A stretch of DNA of 64,000 nt, taken from Kitasatospora sp. NBC_00240 (GTDB lineage Bacteria; Actinomycetota; Actinomycetes; Streptomycetales; Streptomycetaceae). The notes under the pieces are model-generated. The model did not search any database and was not told the DNA's origin. It saw only the letters and a list, made by a program, of their open reading frames with translations. The position numbers and the translations under genes were made by a program. Positions within the stretch are counted from its first letter, which is position 1. Each line of letters opens with the position of its first letter. This document shows, piece by piece, positions 7,860 through 16,075 of this stretch. The DNA lies in NCBI RefSeq assembly GCF_026342405.1, contig NZ_JAPEMU010000001.1:4278001-4342000 (forward strand), given 5' to 3'.

Positions 7860-8471
7860 TTGCACAACGAGAAGGCGGAACTGAGGACACGGTTGCTCGC
7901 CGAGCGGCGGGCCGGCTCGGCGCGCTCACGGGAGGCGGCGGCGGCCGCGCTGGCGGGCCACGCGGCGGGGCTGGCCGAGCCCGGGCAGACCGTGGCCGCG
8001 TACGTCTCGGTGGGCGCCGAGCCGGGTACCGGGCCGCTGCTGGACGCGCTGGCGGAGCGCGGGGTGCGGGTGCTGCTGCCCGTCCTGCTGGCCGACAACG
8101 ACCTGGACTGGGCCCGGTACGAGGGCCCGGACGCGCTGGCCCCGGCGACCCGCGGGCTGCTGGAGCCGACCGGGCCGCGGCTGGGCCCGGACGCGGTGAC
8201 GGCGGCGTCGGTGGTGCTGCTGCCGGGTCTGGCGGTGGACCGGCACGGCCTGCGGCTGGGCCGCGGCGGCGGCAGTTACGACCGGGTGCTGGCCCGGCTG
8301 GCCCGGGCCGGGGCGCACCCGCTGCTGGCCACCCTGCTGTACGAGGGCGAGCTGCTGGACAGCGTCCCGGCCGAGCCGCACGACCTGCCGGTGGACGCGG
8401 CCGTCACCCCCTCGGGGGTGCACCGGCTGGGCCCGCGCGGGCGGGCGGGCGGTGGCGGCCCGAAGGGGTGA
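7860..8471 (+). CDS. 5-formyltetrahydrofolate cyclo-ligase
   Basis: 203 residues from a TTG at 7860, preceded by GGAGG with a five-base spacer; an in-frame GTG at 7848 lies on the wrong side of that site. The enzyme converts 5-formyl-THF to 5,10-methenyl-THF using ATP. Family features are the basic N-terminus (KAELRTRLLAERR), VLLPGLAVDRHGLRLGRGGG and the LGRGGGSYDR phosphate-binding loop. It diverges from the GGDEF gene, with 62 bp between the two starts. Its 3' end faces the penicillin acylase gene 24 bp away. Confidence 0.93.
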   Translation: MHNEKAELRTRLLAERRAGSARSREAAAAALAGHAAGLAEPGQTVAAYVSVGAEPGTGPLLDALAERGVRVLLPVLLADNDLDWARYEGPDALAPATRGLLEPTGPRLGPDAVTAASVVLLPGLAVDRHGLRLGRGGGSYDRVLARLARAGAHPLLATLLYEGELLDSVPAEPHDLPVDAAVTPSGVHRLGPRGRAGGGGPKG

Positions 8472-8495
8472 CGGGGGCGTCTGCGGCGTCGGCGG

Positions 8496-11216
8496 TCAGC
8501 CGGTGGTGAGCACCAGCTTGTTCCTGGTCGCCTTGGCGACCGCGTCCTTGGAGTAGGCCCAGGGCAGCAGCCGGCCCTTGACCCAGAGGGCGGTCTGGTC
8601 GTTGTAGTTCTGGTGGAAGGCGTGGCCGGAGGCGCCGCCGACGTTGATCCAGTGCGAGGCGTCGAAGTCGCTCAGGTCGACCACCATGCGCATCGAGGGG
8701 ATCCAGTCCACCTCGTAGCCGGCCGCCGCGTTCCAGCCGGCCGCGTCGACCGCGGCGGTGCCGCCGGACAGCTCGTACGGGCCGCGGTTGAGCATCTTGT
8801 GGACCAGGCCGGAGGCGATCGACGAGTCGTCGGTGCCCATCGTCTGCTCGCGCAGGGTCAGCGTGTGCAGGCGGCCCCAGCTCCAGGTGGAGATGTCCTT
8901 GCCGAGCCGGGAGGTGAGGTCCTGGCGGGCGTCCTTCATGGCCTCCGCGAGCAGGTTGTTCATGCCCTTCTGCTCGTGGTGGTCGGCGTCGATGTAGGTC
9001 CACCAGTCGCCGTCGGGCTGGGTGAGCTGCTGGCGGACGACCTCCGTCCAGCGGTCGCCGCCGTCGGGCTGGGCCTTGCCCGGGTCCCGGGTGCCGCACT
9101 CGGTGACGATCGTGGTGGTGGTGTCCGGCTTGGTCGGGTCGGTCGGCGCGTGCACGAGCAGGCAGTTGTCCTCGGCCCGCAGGCCGGCCGGGAACTTCTG
9201 GCCGAAGGCGAGGCTGAGCAGCTGGCGCCAGACGCTGTTGTAGTAGGCGGCGGCCGCCGAGTCGGCGTCCTGGTGGAAGTTCCAGTCCTTGAGCAGGTCC
9301 TGGGCCTCACGCACGTACGGGTCGTCGATCTGCACCTTGAGCAGCAGCGGGACGAGCGTCTGGGCCATCACGCTGGTGTTGTCCAGCTGGACGGACTGCA
9401 TGTCGTCCGGGGAGATCTTGCCGCCGTTCTTCAGCTTGGACTCGATCTGGTCGGTGATCTCCTTGGCCCGGGTGCCGTACTCCCAGTCCTTGGTCAGCAG
9501 GGGCTTGTACGACGGGTCGACCACGGCCTGGTTGGCGGTGACGATGTAGCCGGCCGCCGGGTTGAAGCTGTAGGGCAGGGTGTTGAAGGGGATCGAGCCC
9601 TTCCAGCCGTACGCGGAGTCCCAGCCGAGCGAGGGGTAGCTGCCGTCGCCGGCGCCGCGGACCGGGATGTTGCCGGGCGCCTGGTAGCCGATGTTGTTCT
9701 TGGTGTCGGCGTAGACGAGGTTCTGCGCGGGGACGGCGAAGTCCTTGGCCGCGCCGCGGAAGTCGTCCCAGCCGGTGGCGCGGTCCAGCTTGAAGACCGC
9801 GTCCATGGTCTTGCCGGGGGTGAGCGCCGTCCACTGCAGGGCGACGCCGTAGCCGGTGGTGCCGCGGTCGGGGGCGGCGTTGCCGTTGGGGGCGTAGGTG
9901 CCGACCTTGCGCTGCTCGGAGCTGGCGTCGGAGATCAGCGGCGCGCCGCTCTGGGTGGTGCGGACGGTGATGGTGCGGTCCTCGCCGCCGGCGACCTTGA
10001 TGGTCTCCTTGCGCAGCTCGAACTTCACCTCCTTGCCGTCCACCTGGTAGCTGTCGGGCGCGGTGACCTTCTCCAGGAAGAGGTCGGTCACGTCGGCGCC
10101 GAGGTTGGTGAAGCCCCAGGAGATGTTGTTGTTGTGGCCGATCACCACGCCCGGCATGCCGGCGAAGGTGAACCCGGCGGTGTCGTAGGCGCAGGCGGCC
10201 GAGACCGCGCGGCAGTGCAGCCCCATCTGGTACCAGACGGAGGGCATGCCCGGGCCGAGGTGCGGGTCGTTGGCGAGCAGCGGCTTGCCGGTGGTCGTGT
10301 GGCCGCCGGCCACCACCCACGAGTTGGAGCCGATGCCCTGGCCCTGCCGGCCGAGCAGCTGCGGCATGGCGTCGATCCGGTCGGAGACGTCCTTGAGCAG
10401 GGCCTGGGTGGTGACCGCGCCCTGGGCCGTGGGGGCGGCCGGGGCGGCGGGCGGCGGGGTGGAGCCGTCGGCCGGCTTGTAGGTGTCGCCGCTGACGGTG
10501 CCGGTCTTCACGATGGTGCCGTTGCGGGCGTACGGGTAGTCCGGGTAGAGCTGGGCGATCTTGTCGGCGCTGAAGTCCTGGCTGAGCAGGGAGCGGTCGA
10601 TCTCCTCCTGCAGGTTGCCGGAGAGGTTCCAGGCCATCGCCTTGAGCCAGGCCACCGAGTCGACCGGCGTCCACTTCTCGGGCTTGTAGTCGGCGTTGGC
10701 GACACCGAGCAGGGCGTACTCCAGGGAGGCGCTCTCGCCGCCCGGGTGCTCGGCGAGCCAGGAGTTCACGCCGTCCGCGTAGGCGTCCAGGTACTTCTTG
10801 GTCTCCGGCTCCAGCAGGGAGTCGTACTCCTTCTGCGCGACCTGGCGCCAGCCCATGGTCCGCAGGAAGGTGTCCGTCTCGACCTGGCCGGCGCCGAACA
10901 TCTCGGAGAGCCGTCCGGCGGTGATGTGCCGTCGGACGTCCATCTCCCAGAAGCGGTCCTGGGCCTGCACGTAGCCCTGGGCGCGGAAGAGGTCGACGGG
11001 GGTGTCGGCGTAGAGCTGGGGGATGCCGTTGGCGTCCCGTTCGACGTCCACCGGCGCGGAGAGCCCCGGCACCTTGACGCTGCCGTTGACGTCCGGGAAG
11101 GACGCGCGGACCGCGGCCACCCCCCGGTAGCCGCCGTATCCGACTCCGGCCACCAGGAGCACGGCCAGCGCGAGCACGATCAGACGGGCGCGCCGGAACT
11201 TCTTCGAGCGGGGCAT
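8496..11216 (-). CDS. Penicillin acylase-family N-terminal nucleophile hydrolase
   Basis: 906 residues from the ATG at 11216 (AAGGA five bases upstream; a TTG/ATG pair at 11234/11231 is the alternative). An N-terminal hydrophobic segment (about 11-33) anchors or exports the precursor. The alpha-chain region contains RAQGYVQAQDRFWEMDVRR. The autocatalytic site is GIGSNSWVVAGG, with Ser at about 297 expected to become the beta-chain N-terminal nucleophile, followed by LLANDPHLG. Such enzymes cleave amides of beta-lactams, acyl-homoserine lactones or lipopeptides, and substrate cannot be read from sequence. Length is usual for the family. A roughly 25-residue Ala/Pro linker (APAAPTAQGA) just before the nucleophile fits the excised spacer. 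Confidence 0.9.
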   Translation of the reverse strand: MPRSKKFRRARLIVLALAVLLVAGVGYGGYRGVAAVRASFPDVNGSVKVPGLSAPVDVERDANGIPQLYADTPVDLFRAQGYVQAQDRFWEMDVRRHITAGRLSEMFGAGQVETDTFLRTMGWRQVAQKEYDSLLEPETKKYLDAYADGVNSWLAEHPGGESASLEYALLGVANADYKPEKWTPVDSVAWLKAMAWNLSGNLQEEIDRSLLSQDFSADKIAQLYPDYPYARNGTIVKTGTVSGDTYKPADGSTPPPAAPAAPTAQGAVTTQALLKDVSDRIDAMPQLLGRQGQGIGSNSWVVAGGHTTTGKPLLANDPHLGPGMPSVWYQMGLHCRAVSAACAYDTAGFTFAGMPGVVIGHNNNISWGFTNLGADVTDLFLEKVTAPDSYQVDGKEVKFELRKETIKVAGGEDRTITVRTTQSGAPLISDASSEQRKVGTYAPNGNAAPDRGTTGYGVALQWTALTPGKTMDAVFKLDRATGWDDFRGAAKDFAVPAQNLVYADTKNNIGYQAPGNIPVRGAGDGSYPSLGWDSAYGWKGSIPFNTLPYSFNPAAGYIVTANQAVVDPSYKPLLTKDWEYGTRAKEITDQIESKLKNGGKISPDDMQSVQLDNTSVMAQTLVPLLLKVQIDDPYVREAQDLLKDWNFHQDADSAAAAYYNSVWRQLLSLAFGQKFPAGLRAEDNCLLVHAPTDPTKPDTTTTIVTECGTRDPGKAQPDGGDRWTEVVRQQLTQPDGDWWTYIDADHHEQKGMNNLLAEAMKDARQDLTSRLGKDISTWSWGRLHTLTLREQTMGTDDSSIASGLVHKMLNRGPYELSGGTAAVDAAGWNAAAGYEVDWIPSMRMVVDLSDFDASHWINVGGASGHAFHQNYNDQTALWVKGRLLPWAYSKDAVAKATRNKLVLTTG

Positions 11217-11727
11217 CTGGGTCCTTGGCATCAAACGTTGTCGCCCGGAGGGCGTCCTTGGAGGGTGACGGTGGGCGACGGGCGGGCAGGTCTCGGGTTG
11301 CGGCCGTGACAGGTCACCACATTAGGCCGACTCAAGTGGCGGCCGTGCACGGGGGACGCCCACCGTTGGATCCAAGGCCCTCCCGGGGGCTCCCGCAGCG
11401 GGTTCGAAGGCGGTTCCCGGGCGGGTCCGGCAGGGTGCCGGGGTGGACCCGAGAGCTGTCCGACCCGGCCCCGGACCGTGCGCGGACCGCGGCCGGGCCC
11501 GGGCGGGACTGCGGGAAGGGCCCTGGGCAGGACTGCGGACCGGGCCGTGGGCAGGCCGCGGACCGGGCCGTGGGCAGGCCGCGGACCGGGCCGTGGGCAG
11601 GACCGCCGGCAGGACTCTGAGCAGGGAGAATTTCAACCTAAAGAGCGGGTAAAATGTTAGACTGAGTAACGATCCGTGTGACGATCCGTCAGCCACCCCG
11701 TCCGCCCGCTGCCCGAGGTGCCCCTGC
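11217..11727. other. Intergenic region between acylase and antiporter genes
   Basis: 511 bp with no convincing gene. It holds the 23-bp tandem repeat described separately and, at its right end (about 11629-11675), a clearly AT-richer stretch with TAGACT at 11658-11663 that may be the -10 box of the antiporter promoter. A GAGG site nine bases before the GTG at 11728 supports that start. Confidence 0.5.
11531..11600. repeat. 23-bp tandem repeat, three copies
   Basis: Two perfect copies (11555-11577 and 11578-11600) of a unit that contains GCGGACCGGGCCGTGGGCAG, and a third, one base longer and slightly diverged (11531-11554). Partial diverged copies flank both sides. It is non-coding by context. 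Confidence 0.9.
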
Positions 11728-13212
11728 GTGACTGTTGACCACCTGAACCACTTCCTGCTCGAGTTCTCCGCGATCCTGCTGGTCGCGGTGGTCGCCGTGC
11801 GCATCTCCACCCGCTCCGGACTTCCCAGCCTGCTGATCTACCTCGGCATCGGGGTGGCACTCGGCCAGAACGGCCTGGGCATCACCTTCAACAACGCCGA
11901 GCTCACCCAGGTGCTCGGCTACGCGGCCCTGGTGGTCATCCTCGCCGAGGGCGGCCTCAAGACCAGCTGGCGCGAGGTCAGACCGGTGATGCCGGCCGCA
12001 GTCGTCCTGGCCACCTTCGGCGTCGCGATCAGCGTCTTCGTCACCGCGGCCGGCGCGCACTACCTGGTCGGCCTGGACTGGCGGGCCGCCCTGCTGCTCG
12101 GCGCGATCGTCTCCTCGACCGACGCCGCCGCTGTCTTCTCCGTCCTGCGGATGGTCCCGCTCCCGCACCGGCTGACCGGCCTGCTGGAGGCCGAGTCGGG
12201 CTTCAACGACGCCCCCGTGGTCATCCTGGTCGTCGCGTTCGCCACCACCGGCGAGGCGGACTCCTGGTACGTGCTGACCGGCACCATCGTCGCCGAGCTG
12301 GCCATCGGCGCCGCGGTCGGCCTCGCGATCGGCAAGCTCGGCGCCTACGCGATCAAGCACGTCGCCCTGCCGTCCTCCGGCCTCTACCCGATCGCCGTGC
12401 TCGCCCTGATCGTCCTCGCGTACGCGGGCGGCGCCCTGCTGCACGGCTCGGGCTTCCTGGCCGTCTACGTCAGCGCGGTCATCCTGGGCAACGCCAAGCT
12501 GCCGCACGGACCCGCCGTCCGCGGCTTCGCGGACGGACTGGCCTGGATCGGGCAGATCGGCATGTTCGTCCTGCTCGGGCTGCTCTGCACCCCCGCCAGC
12601 ATGGGCTCGGCGGTCGTCCCCGCGCTGGTCATCGGCAGCGTGCTGGTCCTGCTCGCCCGCCCCCTGTCGGTACTGCTGACGCTCACCCCGTTCAAGCTCC
12701 CGCTGCGCGAGCAGGCGCTGCTGAGCTGGGCCGGGCTGCGCGGGGCGGTGCCGATCGTGCTGGCCACCATCCCGCTGGTGTCCGGGGCCCCCCGGGCCCA
12801 GGAGATCTTCAACATCGTCTTCATCCTGGTCGTGGTCTTCACCCTGATCCAGGGGCCGACCCTGCCGTGGGTCGCCAAGTGGCTGAAGATCTCCGAAGGC
12901 GCGATGGGCCAGGACCTCGGCATCGAGTCCGCCCCGCTGGAGAAGCTGCACGGGCAGCTGCTGTCGGTGGCCCTCTCGGCCGGCTCCCGGATGTCCGGGG
13001 TGGAGGTCGGCGAGCTGCGACTTCCCGCCGGGGCCGCGGTGACCCTCGTGGTGCGGGAGGGCAGCAGCTTCGTGCCCGACAAGACCACCGTGCTGCGCGG
13101 CGGGGACGAGCTGCTGGTGGTCACCACGGACGCCGTCGGCGAGGCCGCCGAGAAGCGCCTGCGGGCGGTCGACAAGGGCGGGAAGCTGGCCGGCTGGCTC
13201 AACGGGCGGTAG
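11728..13212 (+). CDS. CPA1-family K+(or Na+)/H+ antiporter with C-terminal TrkA_C domain
   Basis: 494 residues from GTG. About 12 to 13 membrane segments fill residues 8-390. The conserved NhaP/CvrA segments are GAIVSSTDAAAVFSVLR (about 126-142), with the TDAAAV ion-site Asp, and ESGFNDAPVVILV (about 155-167). A soluble TrkA_C-type regulatory domain occupies about 405-485 (SGVEVGELRLPAGAAVTLVV). This layout matches NhaP2/CvrA potassium/proton antiporters, which export K+ in exchange for protons and are gated by nucleotides. Ion preference cannot be decided from sequence. It is monocistronic by context. Confidence 0.9.
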   Translation: MTVDHLNHFLLEFSAILLVAVVAVRISTRSGLPSLLIYLGIGVALGQNGLGITFNNAELTQVLGYAALVVILAEGGLKTSWREVRPVMPAAVVLATFGVAISVFVTAAGAHYLVGLDWRAALLLGAIVSSTDAAAVFSVLRMVPLPHRLTGLLEAESGFNDAPVVILVVAFATTGEADSWYVLTGTIVAELAIGAAVGLAIGKLGAYAIKHVALPSSGLYPIAVLALIVLAYAGGALLHGSGFLAVYVSAVILGNAKLPHGPAVRGFADGLAWIGQIGMFVLLGLLCTPASMGSAVVPALVIGSVLVLLARPLSVLLTLTPFKLPLREQALLSWAGLRGAVPIVLATIPLVSGAPRAQEIFNIVFILVVVFTLIQGPTLPWVAKWLKISEGAMGQDLGIESAPLEKLHGQLLSVALSAGSRMSGVEVGELRLPAGAAVTLVVREGSSFVPDKTTVLRGGDELLVVTTDAVGEAAEKRLRAVDKGGKLAGWLNGR

Positions 13213-13328
13213 GCCCCGCCCGGCCCGGCCCGCAGGGCGGCGGGTGGCGGCGGACCACGAGCGGCGGGCGGGCTTTCGCCGACACGGGCAGGCACCGACG
13301 AGGGCGGACAGGCGGGCCGGCGGGCGGT

Positions 13329-13354
13329 GGAATTCCACCGTGTCACCGAGCGTT
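13329..13354 (+). promoter_or_regulatory. Candidate SigR-type promoter (GGAAT-N18-GTT)
   Basis: GGAAT at 13329-13333 and GTT at 13352-13354 are separated by exactly 18 bases, the spacing recognised by the thiol-stress sigma factor SigR. Transcription would run toward the leader ORF and MFS gene. The match is short and could be chance. Confidence 0.35.
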
Positions 13355-13409
13355 CACCTTGATTCGACAGGACGAGTTGCCTCGGAGCCTGTACTGTGGA
13401 GGAATACGC

Positions 13410-13427
13410 GTGTCTACGCGCGTATAA
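13410..13427 (+). CDS. Possible 5-codon leader peptide (MSTRV)
   Basis: GTG TCT ACG CGC GTA TAA, preceded by GGAGG (13398-13402) with a seven-base spacer. It lies within the inverted repeat ATACGCG (13404-13410) / CGCGTAT (13419-13425), about 195 bp before the MFS start. A strong ribosome site before such a short frame upstream of an efflux-type gene suggests a translational attenuator, but this is inference. Confidence 0.35.
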   Translation: MSTRV

Positions 13428-13622
13428 GAACGCGAACAACGACTGATACATCCGCAACATCTGCCTGAAGCAGAGTTGGCGCGACCGCTCGGCGGCCGCG
13501 GCCCGCAGCACCCACCGCCGGGCCCGGTATCTACCCCGGTCGACGCGCGAGAGGACGACTCTCGGCGCCGTCGGGGCCACCCATACCCCTGCCGCGCTAC
13601 CAGGCAGCAGGAAGAACCGAAC

Positions 13623-15002
13623 GTGACGGCCCGCCGAACGCTCGACAACGCCCCCGCCCGAGTCGGGTACGGCACGCTGCTGCGTACCCCGGGAGCCCGC
13701 AGGTTCCTGGTACCCGCCTTCGCCGCCCGCCTGCCCTACGCGATGCTCAGCCTGGGCATCGTGCTGCTGGTCCTCGACACCCACGGCTCGTACGGGACGG
13801 CCGGCGCCGTCGCGGCGGTCTCCGCCGTCGCCCAGGCCTTCGTCGGCCCGCAGACCGGCCGCCTCGCCGACCGCTACGGCCAGTCCGCCGTCCTGCTGCC
13901 GAGCGTGCTGGTGCACGCCGTCTCGGTCGGTGCGCTGATCGCGCTGGCCCTCGGCCACGCCCCGGTCTGGACGCTCTTCCTCGCCGCCGCCCCGGCCGGC
14001 GCCAGCGTGCCGCAGATCGGCGCGATGGTCCGGGCCCGCTGGGTCACCAAGCTGGCCGACTCCTCCCCCGGCACCCTCAACACCGCCTTCGCCTTCGAGT
14101 CCGTGACGGACGAGTTCACCTTCGTGGTCGGCCCGGTGCTGGCCACCGCCGTCGCCACCGGGGTCACCCCCGCCGCCGGACTCGTCGCCGAAGCCACCCT
14201 GACCGTCCTCGGCGGGCTCGCCTTCGCCGCGCAGCGCGGCACCGCGCCGGCCCGCCACCCGCAGGTGGCCGGCGCCCGGCGGGTCTCCGCGCTCGCCTCG
14301 CCCGGGGTCCGGCTGCTGGCCGGTGCGTTCCTCGGCGTCGGCACCGTCTTCGGCGCCATGCAGGTCTCGGTGACCGCCTTCGCCGAGGCCGCCGGACGCC
14401 CCGGCGCCAGCGGCATCGTGTACGGCGTCTTCGCCGGCGGCTCGATGCTGGCCGGCGTGCTCTACGGCATGGTCGCCTGGCGCAGCTCGGCCCGCCGGCG
14501 GATGCTCGGCAGCTACGCGCTGCTGGTCCTCGGCTGCTCCACCCTCTGGGCGATGCCCAACCTGACCGCTCTCGCGCTCGCCGGGCTGGTCTGCGGACTC
14601 GCCATCGCCCCGACCCTGATCACCGGCTACACGCTGGTCGAGACCCTCGTCCCGGACGGTGCCAAGACCGAGGCCTTCACCTGGCTGACCGGCGCGATCG
14701 GCCTCGGCCTCGCCGCCGGCTCGACCGTCGCGGGCCGGCTGATCGACGGCCACGGCCCGTCGGCCGGGTTCCTGGTGCCGGTGGCCGGCGCCGGCCTCGG
14801 ACTGCTGGCCCTGGCCCTGCTGCGGCGGCTGCTCGTCGCGCCGACGGCGGGCGCGGCGCGCACCGCCGTACCCTCGGAGGCTGCGGACGTGCTCGTCCCC
14901 TCGACCTTCGCGGGTGCGGGCGCGGCGGGCTCCGGCACGCCGGTCCGAACCCTGGCGAAGAGCGGTGCCACGGCGCAGCTGGTGGGGGCCGCGAAGGGCT
15001 GA
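13623..15002 (+). CDS. Major facilitator superfamily transporter
   Basis: 459 residues from a GTG at 13623, with GGAAG upstream; the longer open frame before it lacks a start signal. It has about 12 membrane segments with the MFS loop GRLADRYGQSAVLLPS between segments 2 and 3 and a second half beginning with LASPGVRLLAGAFLGVG. There is no substrate-specific motif. An Ala-rich cytoplasmic tail ends the protein. Drug or metabolite efflux is a family-level guess. It is preceded by the long leader described above. Confidence 0.85.
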   Translation: MTARRTLDNAPARVGYGTLLRTPGARRFLVPAFAARLPYAMLSLGIVLLVLDTHGSYGTAGAVAAVSAVAQAFVGPQTGRLADRYGQSAVLLPSVLVHAVSVGALIALALGHAPVWTLFLAAAPAGASVPQIGAMVRARWVTKLADSSPGTLNTAFAFESVTDEFTFVVGPVLATAVATGVTPAAGLVAEATLTVLGGLAFAAQRGTAPARHPQVAGARRVSALASPGVRLLAGAFLGVGTVFGAMQVSVTAFAEAAGRPGASGIVYGVFAGGSMLAGVLYGMVAWRSSARRRMLGSYALLVLGCSTLWAMPNLTALALAGLVCGLAIAPTLITGYTLVETLVPDGAKTEAFTWLTGAIGLGLAAGSTVAGRLIDGHGPSAGFLVPVAGAGLGLLALALLRRLLVAPTAGAARTAVPSEAADVLVPSTFAGAGAAGSGTPVRTLAKSGATAQLVGAAKG

Positions 15003-15201
15003 GGCCGGGCCGGGCGGACACGCCGGGACGCGGCTGTCGGAGCGGTCGCCGCAGCGGCGGCCGACCGGCCTCGCGCGGCGACGGCTCGGGGTCGGGCGAT
15101 CGTCCGTACCCGCCCGTCCGGCCGTCCGGGCCCGCCGGTGGGGGTATCTCACACCTGCGGCGCTGGACTGATCAGGCGGAATGCCGCATCATTGACCGTC
15201 G

Positions 15202-15228
15202 TTAGCACTCATCAGGCGAGAGTGCCAG
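15202..15228 (+). promoter_or_regulatory. CIRCE element (HrcA operator)
   Basis: TTAGCACTC (15202-15210), nine bases, then GAGTGCCAG (15220-15228). The consensus is TTAGCACTC-N9-GAGTGCTAA, so the left arm matches 9/9 and the right arm 7/9. It lies 23 bases before the FmdB-type gene start. Confidence 0.8.
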
Positions 15229-15251
15229 GGGGAAGTGCAGGAGGAAGTCAA

Positions 15252-15593
15252 GTGCCCACGTACCAGTACCAGTGCACCGAGTGCGGCAACGGCCTGGAGG
15301 CGGTGCAGAAGTTCACCGACGACGCGCTGACCACGTGCCCCGACTGCCAGGGACGGCTCCGCAAGGTCTTCTCGGCCGTGGGTGTGGTCTTCAAGGGCTC
15401 CGGCTTCTACCGGACGGACAGCCGCTCGTCCTCCAGCAGCTCGGTCGGCGGGGCTTCGTCCGCCGCCACCGCCGGCAGCGGCTCGTCCACGGGTGGCTCG
15501 TCCACCAGCGGCTCCTCCACCGGTGGCTCCAGCACCTCCACGACCCCGGCTCCGGCCGCGGCCAAGTCGACCGGCAGCGCCTCGGCGAGCTGA
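15252..15593 (+). CDS. FmdB-family zinc ribbon protein
   Basis: 113 residues from GTG with AGGAGG seven bases upstream. An N-terminal zinc ribbon is formed by C8-x2-C11 and C29-x2-C32 (YQCTEC and CPDC), followed by GSGFYRTDSR, the conserved end of the FmdB/putative-regulator domain. Residues 57-113 are a Ser/Thr/Gly-rich low-complexity tail with repeated GGSST units. Molecular function is unknown for the family. A CIRCE element just upstream suggests heat-shock control by HrcA. A strong hairpin terminator follows. Confidence 0.92.
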   Translation: MPTYQYQCTECGNGLEAVQKFTDDALTTCPDCQGRLRKVFSAVGVVFKGSGFYRTDSRSSSSSSVGGASSAATAGSGSSTGGSSTSGSSTGGSSTSTTPAPAAAKSTGSASAS

Positions 15594-15650
15594 ACCGGGC
15601 GGCCGGCAGCGCCGCTCGCGCGCCGGTCAGGACCGGAACGGACTTCGAAG

Positions 15651-15690
15651 GGCCTGGTGTCACCGCTCTGTGCGGTGGCACCAGGCCTTT
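15651..15690 (+). terminator. Strong hairpin terminator after the FmdB gene
   Basis: GGCCTGGTGTCACCGC (15651-15666) pairs with GCGGTGGCACCAGGCC (15672-15687), with one G-U, around a five-base loop. It is flanked by AAG and TTT. Confidence 0.85.
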
Positions 15691-15728
15691 CGCATGACCG
15701 CCTCCGGGGTCGGCCGCCGGGGATGCCG

Positions 15729-15862
15729 GTGGCCTTGGGTACCGGTGGCCTTGGGAACGGGTCGGGCGTCTGGTGGTGGCCTTGGGAACCGGTCGGGCGT
15801 CTGGTGGTGGCCCTGGGTACCGGTCAGGCGTCTCGTGGCCCTGGGACCGGTCGCGGCTCTGA
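15729..15862. repeat. 31-bp degenerate tandem repeat, about four copies
   Basis: Units begin GGTGGCCTTGGGAAC and end GGGCGTCTGGT. The best copies are 15744-15774 and 15775-15805; 15806-15835 is diverged and there are partial copies at both ends. Non-coding. Confidence 0.85.
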
Positions 15863-15887
15863 CTCTCACCCTTGCGGGTGAACGAAG

Positions 15888-15913
15888 TTATCCACAGCCC
15901 CGGGTTGTCCACA
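15888..15913 (+). promoter_or_regulatory. Two DnaA boxes in tandem
   Basis: TTATCCACA (15888-15896) and TTGTCCACA (15905-15913), same orientation, 17 bp centre to centre. Both match the DnaA consensus (TTGTCCACA is the common streptomycete form). Two boxes are too few for oriC and no dnaA or dnaN is nearby. Confidence 0.65.
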
Positions 15914-16075
15914 GGAAACCGGACGGGGATTCCGCCACCGGCCCGGTGGTCGCAGGCTGAGCACGCACCACCGGCCCGACGCCGGTGAGCGCGGTACCGG
16001 CCCGCCGCCGGCAGGTCCGGCCGCGCCGCTCCCAGCCCCCACCCGAGTAGCTCCCCACCCGAGGCGGTGCCCGTC

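Larger units (their letters stand above)
13213..13622. other. 410-bp leader and intergenic region before the MFS gene
   Basis: No full-length gene. It contains a SigR-type promoter motif (13329-13354), a possible 5-codon leader ORF with a strong ribosome site inside an inverted repeat (13398-13427), and a small hairpin CGAGAG-GACGA-CTCTCG near 13549-13565. The MFS transcript may thus have a 5' leader of roughly 200 to 260 bases. Confidence 0.5.
15594..16075. other. Intergenic region with terminator, repeats and DnaA boxes
   Basis: 482 bp without a convincing gene, containing in order the FmdB terminator, a 31-bp tandem repeat array and two DnaA boxes (each listed separately). Short open frames across it are explained by the repeats. 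Confidence 0.6.

Noticed and set aside
11531..11600. CRISPR array
   Set aside because: The repeats are directly adjacent, without unique spacers, and no cas genes are present. The same holds for 15729-15862, 23046-23127 and 27946-28001.
15888..15913. Chromosomal replication origin
   Set aside because: Only two DnaA boxes, no dnaA, dnaN or rpmH nearby.
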